A stretch of DNA of 47,586 nucleotides from Paracoccus limosus (GTDB lineage: Bacteria; Pseudomonadota; Alphaproteobacteria; Rhodobacterales; Rhodobacteraceae): contig NZ_WMIF01000027.1 in assembly GCF_009711185.1 (NCBI RefSeq), positions 1 through 47,586 on the forward strand. Reading direction: 5' to 3'. The notes beneath the pieces were generated by a model. That model was not told the origin of the DNA and made no database searches. It saw only the letters and a program-made list of their open reading frames with translations. The translations under genes and the position numbers were made by a program. Every line of letters starts with the position of its first letter. Positions within the stretch are counted from its first letter, which is position 1. This document shows positions 1 through 6,961 of this stretch, in pieces.

Positions 1-123
1 AAACGCAGGCCCGCGTCGGCTGCGCCAGCTGGAAAGCTACGCCGCCACGGGCCTGCTCAACCGCGCGCCAAAGGGGTCACTTTTGGGCGCCGATCGGGGG
101 GGCCGTTTGGATGCCGATTGACA
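1..123 (+). mobile_element. right end of an IS21-type insertion sequence (partial)
   Basis: The stretch ends in a terminal sequence which, read outward to inward on the minus strand, starts TGTCAATCGGCATCCAAA and is followed by a second copy of the motif GATCGGCGCCCAAAAGTGACC. Ends that start with TG and carry repeated GATCGGCG-CCAAA-GACC blocks are typical of IS21-family elements, and a similar end occurs at 47462-47586. The reading frame at 2-121 stops two bases before the inferred end, as the last gene of such an element would. The rest of the element lies left of the window. The exact outer base (123) is inferred from the TG/CA rule; no target duplication can be checked. Confidence 0.6.
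2..121 (+). CDS. C-terminal end of a transposition gene of the IS (partial)
   Basis: An open frame enters from the left edge and stops at TGA 119-121, giving about 39 residues rich in Arg, Gly and Leu. It runs to within two bases of the inferred IS end. In IS21-family elements the second gene, the ATPase helper istB, finishes close to the right end, so this is probably its tail. The short visible part holds no diagnostic motif, and the last residues are encoded by the terminal repeats themselves. The frame could also be chance reading through the IS end. Confidence 0.35.
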   Translation, partial: NAGPRRLRQLESYAATGLLNRAPKGSLLGADRGGRLDAD

Positions 124-144
124 GTCGATGTAGGGCAGAGGCGC

Positions 145-179
145 AAAACCGCCTTCGCTGACGCGCTGAGCGCGGTTTT
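145..179. other. inverted repeat AAAACCGC/GCGGTTTT
   Basis: AAAACCGC (145-152) and GCGGTTTT (172-179) form a perfect 8-bp inverted repeat around a 19-nt spacer. The second arm ends in TTTT, so on the plus strand it resembles a weak factor-independent terminator just downstream of the IS. It could also be part of the terminal region of an older mobile element. Low confidence in function. Confidence 0.35.
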
Positions 180-198
180 CGTCGATGGGGTGCAGAAT

Positions 199-251
199 AC
201 GTCACCAAGGCTGACATACCGACTTGCGAGATATGTCACCAATGCTGACGT
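199..251. repeat. two direct copies of a 19-bp operator-like motif
   Basis: Two 19-bp copies lie at 199-217 and 233-251, one every 34 bp. They share the core GTCACCAA(G/T)GCTGAC, which is itself an interrupted palindrome (GTCA-N7-TGAC). Repeated, partly palindromic blocks like this are either regulator binding sites or the repeated ends of a mobile element. Their place right beside an IS end makes a degenerate second IS end plausible. Confidence 0.5.
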
Positions 252-335
252 TTCGGGTGGTTGCGCCCTCTCCTGAAGGATCGGTCGCGGCAGACCGCGC
301 TGCCCTGTATCGTCGGTTCGACGATGGAGGATGCA

Positions 336-584
336 ATGGACGAGGAACTAACAATCGGCCTGCCGCTGCGGAAGCTGGCCGAACAGATTGGCAACGAGGT
401 GACAGAAGACATGGGCATGATCGCCTTCTACTTCCATGTCTGCACGGCACTTGCAGAAGCTGGCCATGCGCGCATCAGCAAGGATGATCTCGCGCAGGTG
501 ACGTTCATCGCCTTTCAACGTCGGCAGGAACGCTTCCCAAAAGTGCCGATCCTGAACTCCGTGGGCGTTTATGCCCAGGATTGA
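336..584 (+). CDS. hypothetical protein, 82 aa
   Basis: Small acidic, probably helical protein of unknown role. The start at 336 is chosen because GGAGG lies at 327-331 with suitable spacing; an in-frame ATG at 324 and longer versions from 261 are possible but have no better ribosome site. Composition is normal for a soluble cytoplasmic protein, with no signal peptide, membrane segment or recognisable domain. It stands alone between the IS end and the repeat/hairpin region, and is likely island cargo. I do not recognise the family. Confidence 0.55.
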   Translation: MDEELTIGLPLRKLAEQIGNEVTEDMGMIAFYFHVCTALAEAGHARISKDDLAQVTFIAFQRRQERFPKVPILNSVGVYAQD

Positions 585-593
585 CGGCTATCT

Positions 594-754
594 GCACGCT
601 CGCATGTGTATGCATGAAAAAATGATGATGATCCCGAGGCGTCGGAACCAGAATGCTGCACCATAACGCGCGCGCACATGTATGAACAAAAAAATGATGA
701 TGATGAGTTTCGCCGCAATCATCATCATTTTTTTTCGCATACACACGCGCGCGC
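594..754. repeat. threefold 37-40 bp repeat, two copies facing each other as a giant hairpin
   Basis: Three copies of one composite motif: an alternating CG/GC block, then TGTATG (or a close variant), then A6-A8, then TGATGATGA(T). Copy A is 594-632 and copy B 667-706, both forward; copy C is 719-754, reversed. B and C are separated by only 12 nt and can pair along nearly their whole length. The 324-nt space between genes (585-908) has no convincing coding frame. The motif may be a replication or transfer origin, a recombination or protein-binding site, or an RNA structure; nothing here decides which. Confidence 0.75.
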
Positions 755-908
755 TATAGAGCGCAGCAGACATAGCACTGGATTAGCCAGTTACTGCTCC
801 TGCGCCCTTGGGCATAACCGAGTTATTCTAGGACTCACCTTCCTGCGTGGTCGAACCGTCCCGCCCCTGGGCGATATGATGCAAAGCATCAACCCGATGG
901 AGTGACCT

Positions 909-1085
909 ATGCCCAGGACCTACGGCGAGAAAGTAGCGGATCGCCTGATCCAAGATGGCGCTTTCGCGTCACGCGAATCTGCCCAAGCGCTGATTGCCTC
1001 CTGCCCTGCGATCTCGGACGGAACCAAGAGCCTCCTGCTTGCCCTCATTGCCCGAAACATCATCACAACGGAGACCCGACCATGA
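909..1085 (+). CDS. small hypothetical protein, 58 aa
   Basis: Short frame with protein-like composition (Ala-, Ile-, Leu- and Arg-rich, starting MPRTYGEKVADRL) and a ribosome site GGAG about 7 nt before ATG 909. Its stop overlaps the next start as ATGA at 1082-1085, so the two genes are translationally coupled. The order of hydrophobic and charged residues suggests two or three helices. It is too short to assign to a family. The longer overlapping frame from 902 is less likely because it lacks this coupling. Confidence 0.6.
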   Translation: MPRTYGEKVADRLIQDGAFASRESAQALIASCPAISDGTKSLLLALIARNIITTETRP

Positions 1086-1279
1086 ACCCCGGACTTGCCC
1101 ACGACCTCAACCAGATCGACGAAGTGATTGACGACGTGATGGCGCGCGAACGTGACCCGCAGAACGCCCGCGAACTGATCCGCTGGTCCTTCCGCCGCGC
1201 CGCGATGGGCACCCTTGCCGTGCTGCGCTACAACGCCCGCCTTGCGCAGGGCACCGCTGCGAGCACCTCCTTCGCGTGA
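1082..1279 (+). CDS. small hypothetical protein, 65 aa
   Basis: Starts at ATG 1082, overlapping the stop of the preceding small gene by ATGA, and has GGAG at about 1071-1074 as ribosome site. The first half is acidic, the second basic and alanine-rich, with a weakly amphipathic helical look. It is followed at once by a strong bidirectional terminator at 1302-1325, so the pair 909-1279 forms one short operon. No family is recognised. It may be a small island regulator, but that is a guess from size and position. Confidence 0.6.
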   Translation: MNPGLAHDLNQIDEVIDDVMARERDPQNARELIRWSFRRAAMGTLAVLRYNARLAQGTAASTSFA

Positions 1280-1301
1280 TCGCCTGATCTCATGAAACGA
1301 A

Positions 1302-1325
1302 AAAGGCCGGCGATTTGCCGGCCTT
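1302..1325. terminator. bidirectional intrinsic terminator
   Basis: AAGGCCGGC - GATTT - GCCGGCCTT forms a GC-rich stem with flanking A and T runs on both strands. It lies between the end of the plus-strand gene at 1279 and the end of the minus-strand gene at 1329, so it can serve both. Confidence 0.85.
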
Positions 1326-1328
1326 CTT

Positions 1329-2522
1329 TCATTCTACGGAATAAACCCGCCCTGGTTCGATCTTCTCGATAGGCGGAATGCAGTCCAGAAGGTAGCCGTC
1401 CATGACAGGTTCCCGCCCCTCCGCGTCAAGTCCTGCCCGCCTCATGGCCTCGTCTCGTGCTTCGGCCCCGCCCGGAATGTCGTGCTCATCCACCGTCCGC
1501 CAGCGCCAGACGTAGGGCGTGAACTCGTAGTACCATTCCGCTTTCCGTTCGATCCACACGCGGCGGCGATCCTGTTCGACGGTCTCGCCTTCGACAGCCA
1601 AGGACGACGGCACTTTGACGCGAACGCGAAGCAGCTTGTCTGTGCGCTCCATGCCCCGCGTCCAGGCGTCCCAGCGCAAGGTCCGTTCGACGATCACCTG
1701 CGAGGACCATTCCCAACGGAAATCGTCCGAGACAAAGTTCTGGAATGTCGTGACGACTTCGCAGGTTTCCGGTTTCGGGTCGTCAGCGCGGTAGCGCGGA
1801 AAACCTGCATCGACCAGCTTCTTGAGCGCCGCCGCGTCCTCGCTCTCGTCCTTGCGGTGGCGAAACTCGAACTGAGGCCGTGCAGGTTCAGCCGGATCGA
1901 AGCACATGTGATACGAGATCGACTCATAATCCCGCAGGCGCTTGAACTCATGTAAGGCCGCAACTTCGCCCCTCGTGTCGAGAACGTCCTTCACCCAGGT
2001 ATCGAGCATCTCGAAACGGTCAAACTGCTCCCGCGCGCAGCGTTCCCAGCGTTCGAGTGCCGACATGACGCGCGAACGCCAAGCAACGGCACGCTCCCTG
2101 ACCGCAGGCCATTCTTTCGGCTCACCGCGAGACATCCAGGTCTGGAACGAACTCGGCTTGCAGATGTCGTCCAGGGCAAGGGCACGATACCACCAAGTGT
2201 TCGGCGCATACTCGAGCGCGACTTTGCGGAACGCGTCGATGGTTTCCGGGATCTCTGGCGGTTCGCAAGCCGGGCGCGGATCACGCGCGACTTCGCGCCG
2301 CAATTCAGCCAGAAGCTGCGCGATAGGTTCCCAGACGTGCTCGCCGCTTATCGCTTTGCGCAGTGTCGATTCCGAGATTTCCTTCTGGAGGCGCGGATGC
2401 TTGCGCGCCATGTGCTGCGCGCGAGGCACGATCTTCTTTACGACCCCGCGATAGGTCCGAAGCAATTCGTCCTGCTCCCAGAAGAAGTCGGTCTCATCCT
2501 GTCTTTCGCGGAACGTGGTCAT
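1329..2522 (-). CDS. hypothetical protein, 397 aa, partner of HTH gene
   Basis: Large soluble protein, highly charged and unusually rich in Trp and Arg, with no signal peptide or membrane segment. The start overlaps the end of the upstream HTH gene (2519-2522), so the two are co-translated. The N-terminal 60 residues are Lys/Arg-rich and may bind nucleic acid; the central and C-terminal parts have many Trp-Glu-Arg stretches but no nuclease, helicase, Rep or relaxase signature that I can see. Pairing with an AlpA/excisionase-like protein in an island suggests a role in replication, excision or transfer of the element, or its control. This is inference from context only. Confidence 0.7.
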   Translation of the reverse strand: MTTFRERQDETDFFWEQDELLRTYRGVVKKIVPRAQHMARKHPRLQKEISESTLRKAISGEHVWEPIAQLLAELRREVARDPRPACEPPEIPETIDAFRKVALEYAPNTWWYRALALDDICKPSSFQTWMSRGEPKEWPAVRERAVAWRSRVMSALERWERCAREQFDRFEMLDTWVKDVLDTRGEVAALHEFKRLRDYESISYHMCFDPAEPARPQFEFRHRKDESEDAAALKKLVDAGFPRYRADDPKPETCEVVTTFQNFVSDDFRWEWSSQVIVERTLRWDAWTRGMERTDKLLRVRVKVPSSLAVEGETVEQDRRRVWIERKAEWYYEFTPYVWRWRTVDEHDIPGGAEARDEAMRRAGLDAEGREPVMDGYLLDCIPPIEKIEPGRVYSVE

Positions 2523-2719
2523 ACCTGCGCCTCCATGAAGGCGTCGAGGTCAGCTTTCTGATACCGCACCATGCGCTGCCCTACGCGTTTAAACGCAGGG
2601 CCTTTCCCGTGTGCGCGCCAGTAGTTGAGGGTGTTCTGGGACGTGTCCATGTAACGGGCCGCGGTTTCCTCGCTCATCCACTCCGGCCATTCAGGTAACA
2701 CGCGCGACTGCACTGCCAT
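2519..2719 (-). CDS. excisionase/AlpA-like helix-turn-helix protein, 66 aa
   Basis: A 66-aa protein with the MerR-type winged HTH layout of AlpA/Xis proteins: residues 12-35 contain E-W-M-S-E-E-T-A-A-R-Y-M, then N-T-L-N-Y-W-R, then a wing with G-P-A-F-K-R-V-G and R-Y-Q-K-A-D-L-D-A-F. This order (helix, turn, recognition helix with YWR, wing, final LDAF helix) is characteristic. Such proteins act as excision directionality factors or transcription activators of integrated elements. It is the first gene of a two-gene minus-strand operon and overlaps its partner by 4 nt. It faces the divergent methyltransferase at 2921 across 201 bp, where shared control is possible. The ribosome site is GGAGATAAG just before the ATG. 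Confidence 0.85.
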   Translation of the reverse strand: MAVQSRVLPEWPEWMSEETAARYMDTSQNTLNYWRAHGKGPAFKRVGQRMVRYQKADLDAFMEAQV

Positions 2720-2920
2720 GCTTATCTCCTTGGGGTTGCATCATGACATGACGTTACATGGTGAGGAAGGGTGTCGCAGCGGGCAAACGAAGGTGGAGGT
2801 CGGCTTTCTGAGGTGCCGCGCACTTGCACTTGGCCGACGCTGCCCGCGAATAGCTTGTTTACGACGGCAACGCACAACGCTACATGTTGAATCTGGTTAC
2901 CAAAAAAATGGAGAATCTCG

Positions 2921-4255
2921 ATGGCAACGGGGATCAACGCAAGCGAACGGCTCAGCCCAGAGGCGCAGACGGCGGCGGTGCCTCATCGCAGCGGACTCCC
3001 GATGCCTCCTGTTTCTGCGACGATCAACTTCGCCTACGAAGGCCGCGCAAGCATCGACCAAGTTCTGGCCCTGCAACCCGCGCCGCTTGTTCGCTGGCAC
3101 AACGACGCATGGCAGGCCGCGCAGATCGAACCGAACGGGATCGCTCTCTGCGACAACCTCGGTGGTCTGGCCGCCCTTGCTGCATCATCGCACAGGGCAC
3201 GGCTGATCTACTTGGACCCTCCCTACAACACAGGCCTCGACTTTCAGTCGCGCGGCTTGCAGCACGCCTATAAGGACGACCGAACGACTGCGACCTATGT
3301 CGAGTTCATGCGTCGGCGTCTGATCCTTGCGCGCGAATGCCTGACCGAAGACGGGTCGATTTACGTCCATATCGGCCACCAGATGCTTGCTCATCTGAAA
3401 GTCGTGATGGACGAGATATTCGGCGAACGAAACTTCCGAAACATCATTTCCCGCCGCAAGTGCAGTTCAAAGAATTTCACGACCAACCAATATGCCAATT
3501 TGCACGACTATCTCCTGTTTTACACGAAGTCGCCCGCCTATGTCTGGAATCAACCTGGGCAAAAGCCGAGCGGCGAATGGATAGACAAGGAGTATCCGAA
3601 GTTCGACGCGCGCGGGCGGTATAAGCTGGTTCCCGTTCATGCCCCCGGCACGCGGAACGGCGAAACAGGCCAGCCTTGGCGCGACATGAATCCGCCTCCC
3701 GGAAAGCATTGGCAGTATGCGCCGTCGAAACTCGAACAGTTGGACAAGGACGGCTTCATTCATTGGTCAAAGACGGGCAACCCGCGCCGCAAGGTTTACT
3801 TCACCGACGACAAATCCATTCCCTACACTGACAACTGGGATGGCTTCCGGGACGCGCATCACCAGAGCATTGAAGTTACGGGCTACCCGACAGAGAAGAA
3901 TCTCGACATGCTCAAGATGATCGTCGGCGCGAGCAGCAATCCCGGCGATCTCGTCGTTGATCCTTTTTGCGGATCAGGCACGACATTGGATGCAGCCGAT
4001 CAACTTGGCCGTCGCTGGCTTGGCATGGACGAATCCTTCGTGGCGCTAGCCGCTGCGACGAAGCGCCTGCGCCACGGCTCGGAACGGATGGGTGACTACG
4101 TCATCCGCAAGCAGGACACCCCGCAGGCGTCATTGTTCGCGGAAGAATCGGCACCGCGCCAGAAAGTGCGGGAGCGTGGCACGTTCTCGCTATTCGCGGA
4201 TGCCGAGTTGTCCGAGGAAGGACTGTTCGAGGCTCAAGGCATCGCCAACGGCTGA
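2921..4255 (+). CDS. site-specific DNA (adenine) methyltransferase, beta class
   Basis: 444-aa DNA methyltransferase that would transfer a methyl group from S-adenosylmethionine to adenine (or N4-cytosine). The catalytic motif DPPYNTG is at residues 99-105 and the AdoMet-binding motif DPFCGSGTT at 347-355. Catalytic motif before AdoMet motif is the beta-class order of N6-adenine/N4-cytosine enzymes. The long segment between them (about 170-330) probably holds the target recognition region. The start has GGAG about 6 nt upstream. The gene runs into the end of the convergent gene 4190-5155, overlapping by 66 nt, which marks that neighbour as the cognate restriction enzyme. The methylase protects host DNA. 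The target sequence cannot be read from the protein. Confidence 0.93.
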   Translation: MATGINASERLSPEAQTAAVPHRSGLPMPPVSATINFAYEGRASIDQVLALQPAPLVRWHNDAWQAAQIEPNGIALCDNLGGLAALAASSHRARLIYLDPPYNTGLDFQSRGLQHAYKDDRTTATYVEFMRRRLILARECLTEDGSIYVHIGHQMLAHLKVVMDEIFGERNFRNIISRRKCSSKNFTTNQYANLHDYLLFYTKSPAYVWNQPGQKPSGEWIDKEYPKFDARGRYKLVPVHAPGTRNGETGQPWRDMNPPPGKHWQYAPSKLEQLDKDGFIHWSKTGNPRRKVYFTDDKSIPYTDNWDGFRDAHHQSIEVTGYPTEKNLDMLKMIVGASSNPGDLVVDPFCGSGTTLDAADQLGRRWLGMDESFVALAAATKRLRHGSERMGDYVIRKQDTPQASLFAEESAPRQKVRERGTFSLFADAELSEEGLFEAQGIANG

Positions 4256-5155
4256 CGGGGCAGCGCCTCTAACGCCGGTGAGCCAATCGAGGGTGACGCG
4301 CTCAGGTGCCAGCTTGAGTGTCGTCACCCGCACAGCCCCATCCCATTCACCGTCGATTGCACAAGCCTCTTCCCAGGTGTCCTTGTGAACGAGTCCCGGA
4401 CCATCGGCCAGGAAGACGACGCGGAAGGTGTTGCCCGACTTGGCCGAGTATTCGGTGGCCTTCGCAACCTTGTAGAGGTTGCCGCCCGTCCGGTCGTCCG
4501 ACTGTGCACCGCCACGCGTTGCATCGTAGCGGGCAAACCCAACGGCCAAGACAACAGGCTTTGCCTCGACTGTCCGAATGACGAAGTCGCAGGGGTAGTT
4601 GCCAACAAAGTCGGTGAAGACCGTGCTCAACTCAACATCACGCCCCGCCCGGCGCGGCCCTTCGATGGTCAGCACGCCTTTGAATGCCTCGTCGAACCAG
4701 TCGAAGAACAACTCCGTCAGTTCGTAACCTGACTGCCCGCGCGTGTCATACTCACCGATCAGGGCGGCCAGCGTCGCAAGGTGTTCCGGGGGCAGATGCG
4801 CGAACTGCTCTTGCAGCTTTTCGATAGGTTTGAAGGTCGCCCCGTATGCGCTGACGAGATCGGCCGTCGAAACCTTGCTGATCTTCTTGGTCATCTCCGT
4901 GTCGAGGACGGGCGAAACGCAGCGCCGGAACATCTTCAACAACGACATGCGGGTCGGCCCTGGAATGGTGCTGGACCTGATCTGATCAAGCAAATGGGCG
5001 CTGCTTTCTGAACCCGCAATCAGTTTCTGAAACAGGGCAATATCGTCCGCATACTTCGCGTGGCAATCGGCCAAGACTTCTGGAAATCGAATAGCAGACA
5101 GAATGGGGGTGATGATCGAGTTCGGGTTTTCGATGGTTGCCAGATACTTCGTCAT
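4190..5155 (-). CDS. probable type II restriction endonuclease, 321 aa
   Basis: Soluble 321-aa protein, convergent with and overlapping the methyltransferase by 66 nt, the usual setting for a type II restriction enzyme. Around residue 190 it has Y-P-C-D followed six residues later by E-A-K, which may be a compact PD-(D/E)xK centre, then a conserved-looking block rich in G, D and R (F-A-R-Y-D-A-T-R-G-G-A-Q-S-D-D-R-T-G-G-N) of the kind used for metal or DNA contact. An earlier G-P-R-R-A-G-R-D-V-E-L segment may also take part. Ribosome site GAGGGG lies just before ATG 5155. The function is inferred from partner, size and these motifs; the recognition site is unknown. Confidence 0.75.
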   Translation of the reverse strand: MTKYLATIENPNSIITPILSAIRFPEVLADCHAKYADDIALFQKLIAGSESSAHLLDQIRSSTIPGPTRMSLLKMFRRCVSPVLDTEMTKKISKVSTADLVSAYGATFKPIEKLQEQFAHLPPEHLATLAALIGEYDTRGQSGYELTELFFDWFDEAFKGVLTIEGPRRAGRDVELSTVFTDFVGNYPCDFVIRTVEAKPVVLAVGFARYDATRGGAQSDDRTGGNLYKVAKATEYSAKSGNTFRVVFLADGPGLVHKDTWEEACAIDGEWDGAVRVTTLKLAPERVTLDWLTGVRGAAPSAVGDALSLEQSFLGQLGIRE

Positions 5156-5335
5156 GATGCCCCTCGGAAATGCGACTGCCCCGTTCTCCTATCGCTTGCA
5201 TCGCAAGTCAACCTGCCAAGGTGTCTCAAACAAACAACATCTTTGCCCCGCGAACCCCGGTTGAGCGAGAACAAAGATGGAACTTATGAACGTGTCACCG
5301 GGCGCGCTGTGTGCCCCAGCAACGGAGACACGATC

Positions 5336-5602
5336 ATGCTCACGACCTACTCGATCCATCGCGCATATGACCACTCCATCGTCGCGACCGCCAACCCCAG
5401 CGACCTCAAAGCACGCGCAGGAGGGCTTTGCTTCCACAAGGCGAACCTTGGCGAACGCTTCTACGTCCACAACGGCAAGGGGGTTGTTGCGGCGATGCTC
5501 GTCAAGCCGCACGGCGTCTTCGACATCCTGCGCGACGATTACCGCCAGTTCGATGCGAAGGCGCGCGCCCTTCGCGCAGACGCGAACCTCCCGAACGACT
5601 GA
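5336..5602 (+). CDS. small hypothetical protein, 88 aa
   Basis: 88-aa soluble protein, start chosen at ATG 5336 with GGAGAC directly upstream; the same ACGGAGACACGA(T/C)C leader is repeated before the next gene at 5665. That shared leader suggests the two genes are expressed and tuned alike. The sequence opens MLTTYSIHRAYDH and alternates beta-like and charged segments. It is followed by a hairpin at 5618-5639. No family is recognised; small proteins of this kind are common cargo in alphaproteobacterial islands. Confidence 0.65.
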   Translation: MLTTYSIHRAYDHSIVATANPSDLKARAGGLCFHKANLGERFYVHNGKGVVAAMLVKPHGVFDILRDDYRQFDAKARALRADANLPND

Positions 5603-5617
5603 ACCCGGAACAGCACG

Positions 5618-5639
5618 GCCCTGCCAGCATGGCAGGGCC
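5618..5639 (+). terminator. hairpin between two coupled genes
   Basis: GGCCCTGCC - AGCAT - GGCAGGGCC is a perfect 8-9 bp stem in the 62-nt gap between the genes ending at 5602 and starting at 5665. There is no U-run, so it is more likely an attenuating or mRNA-protecting structure than a full terminator. Confidence 0.6.
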
Positions 5640-5664
5640 TCCACCCATGAACGGAGACACGACC

Positions 5665-6231
5665 ATGACCATCTCGAAAGCAGACCTCATCACCGCCGTC
5701 CGCGAGTACGCAGTCGCGAACTATGACAAGGACGGCTTCGACTTCCTCGTTGAGTGCTGGACGGACGAGGACATTGCGAACGCCATCACGGGCGCGAAGT
5801 CGAAGACGGCGGCAATCGCTGCTGCCCGCAAGGCCGTAATGGTGCTTGCTGACGCGCGGCAAGACGCGCGCGCCGCTGGCGGTGTTGACATGCCCAAGCC
5901 CGCCCGCAAGGCCCGCGTGCTTGAGGATCGTGTGATCCAGAAACCCGCGACGGACCTCGCGAAGGTGCGCCCGATGACCGACGGCTCGAAGCGTCACCTG
6001 CTCGCCCAAGCCATGCAGCGCGGCGCGACCTTGGAACACCTGGTCGAAGTGACGGGGTGGAGCCGTTCGACCGTCACGTCGGCCCTGCGTTGGGACATGG
6101 GCCAGGTGGGACTCGGTGTCGAGCGCAAGGGCGACAAATACTTCCTGATCATGCCAGAAGGCCTCAAGCGCCTGCCTGTGCGCGAGGCGACGATCTCGCG
6201 CGCCGATGCGCTGGTCGCGGCCTGCAAATGA
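5665..6231 (+). CDS. DUF3489-like winged-helix protein, 188 aa
   Basis: 188-aa protein. The C-terminal third (about 108-165) reads as a small winged helix: K-R-H-L-L-A-Q-A-M, then G-A-T-L-E-H-L-V-E-V-T-G-W-S, then T-V-T-S-A-L-R-W, then G-L-G-V-E-R-K-G-D-K-Y-F. The core 'LxxAM..GAT..E+...TGW....V+..L' is characteristic of DUF3489 proteins, often found in mobile elements and thought to bind DNA. The N-terminal half is helical, with Lys/Ala-rich linkers. The start at 5665 has a good GGAG site; an upstream ATG at 5647 lies inside that site and is less likely. Its stop overlaps the next start (ATGA at 6228). A regulatory role is inferred from the fold. Confidence 0.75.
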   Translation: MTISKADLITAVREYAVANYDKDGFDFLVECWTDEDIANAITGAKSKTAAIAAARKAVMVLADARQDARAAGGVDMPKPARKARVLEDRVIQKPATDLAKVRPMTDGSKRHLLAQAMQRGATLEHLVEVTGWSRSTVTSALRWDMGQVGLGVERKGDKYFLIMPEGLKRLPVREATISRADALVAACK

Positions 6232-6398
6232 CCGTCCACGCCTTCCCGAGTGGTGAAGCCGCCGAGGCGACGGAAGGCACGCCGCCGCCCTTGCCGTCGC
6301 GAGCCTGGCACATGTTTTGGCGCTGCGTGCGCATCCTGCGCGGCCTTGTCGAGGGGTTCGGCTGGCTTGGGATCGCCCTCGCCCTCCTGCTGACCTGA
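6228..6398 (+). CDS. small single-span membrane protein, 56 aa
   Basis: Begins at ATG 6228, overlapping the stop of the DUF3489-like gene by ATGA, and so is translated with it. The 56-residue product has a polar proline-rich N-terminus and a hydrophobic C-terminal segment (about residues 40-56, ending G-I-A-L-A-L-L-L-T) after a basic/aromatic stretch, as in a tail-anchored or small inner-membrane protein. It is followed by a strong terminator at 6424-6449. No family can be named. Holin-like, toxin-like or regulatory roles are all possible. Confidence 0.5.
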   Translation: MTVHAFPSGEAAEATEGTPPPLPSRAWHMFWRCVRILRGLVEGFGWLGIALALLLT

Positions 6399-6423
6399 CG
6401 CGGGCCAGCAACTTTTCAGACCG

Positions 6424-6449
6424 AAGGGGCCGCCGCTGGGCGGCCCTTC
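6424..6449 (+). terminator. intrinsic terminator-like hairpin
   Basis: AAGGGGCCGCC - GCT - GGGCGGCCCTT pairs into a GC-rich stem ending in CTT, 25 nt after the stop at 6398. It closes the 5336-6398 group of small genes. Confidence 0.7.
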
Positions 6450-6473
6450 TGATTCCAACAACAGAGGTTCCCC

Positions 6474-6743
6474 ATGTTCCGCATATTGATCACCCCGGCC
6501 ATATTCGACACACGCGAGACGGCACAGGAGGCGCAGGCCCTCGCGATGCAGGAAGCGGCCACACTTGCACGCGACCTTGGCCAAATGGTTGAGTGCCGCG
6601 TTTATCGGTTCGGACGGCTTGCGACAGACGTCTTTGGCCGTGACGTGACGCCCGCCTTCCAAGTTGGCCGCGCGGTGGCCGATGGCCGTTCCGTTCGCTG
6701 GTTTGAAGTCGCCCCCCTGCGCATCGTGGGAGCTGTCGCATGA
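6474..6743 (+). CDS. small hypothetical protein, 89 aa
   Basis: 89-aa protein beginning MFRILITPAIFDTRETAQ, with an amphipathic N-terminal helix (residues 13-35, many Ala, Glu and Gln) followed by beta-like segments with V-Y-R-F-G-R-L. The ribosome site CAGAGG lies 8-10 nt before the ATG. Its stop overlaps the next start (ATGA at 6740). It lies after the terminator at 6424-6449, so it begins a second small transcription unit. I do not recognise the family and see no catalytic motif. Confidence 0.6.
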   Translation: MFRILITPAIFDTRETAQEAQALAMQEAATLARDLGQMVECRVYRFGRLATDVFGRDVTPAFQVGRAVADGRSVRWFEVAPLRIVGAVA

Positions 6744-6961
6744 GAAGCCTTCTGCCTGTGTTCATCAACGCGCCCTCGCGCTACATTGCGCAACTCGATG
6801 GCTCGAACCTGATCGAGTTGACTGTTCTGCTGACGCCCGAAGAAACCTACCGCTTGTTCGATCTTGCAGCCCAGGTCGAACTTGACGGCGAGACAGCCAG
6901 CATACTCGACGAATGGGCATCTGGCCAGGGGCCGCGCTGCGGGGGCGAGGCAATGGTTTGA
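6740..6961 (+). CDS. small hypothetical protein, 73 aa
   Basis: 73-aa acidic protein coupled to the previous gene through ATGA overlap at 6740-6743. The middle part, L-T-P-E-E-T-Y-R-L-F-D-L-A-A-Q-V, looks like a single long helix; there is no signal peptide or membrane segment. Together with its partner it resembles the short accessory proteins found in alphaproteobacterial plasmids and islands, but no family name can be supported. Confidence 0.55.
   Translation: MRSLLPVFINAPSRYIAQLDGSNLIELTVLLTPEETYRLFDLAAQVELDGETASILDEWASGQGPRCGGEAMV

Noticed and set aside
594..754. CRISPR array
   Set aside because: Only three copies, one of them inverted, with unequal spacing and no cas genes nearby.
1942..2454. 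170-codon plus-strand frame within the 397-aa gene
   Set aside because: Arg/Ser-rich shadow of the minus-strand coding sequence, no ribosome site.
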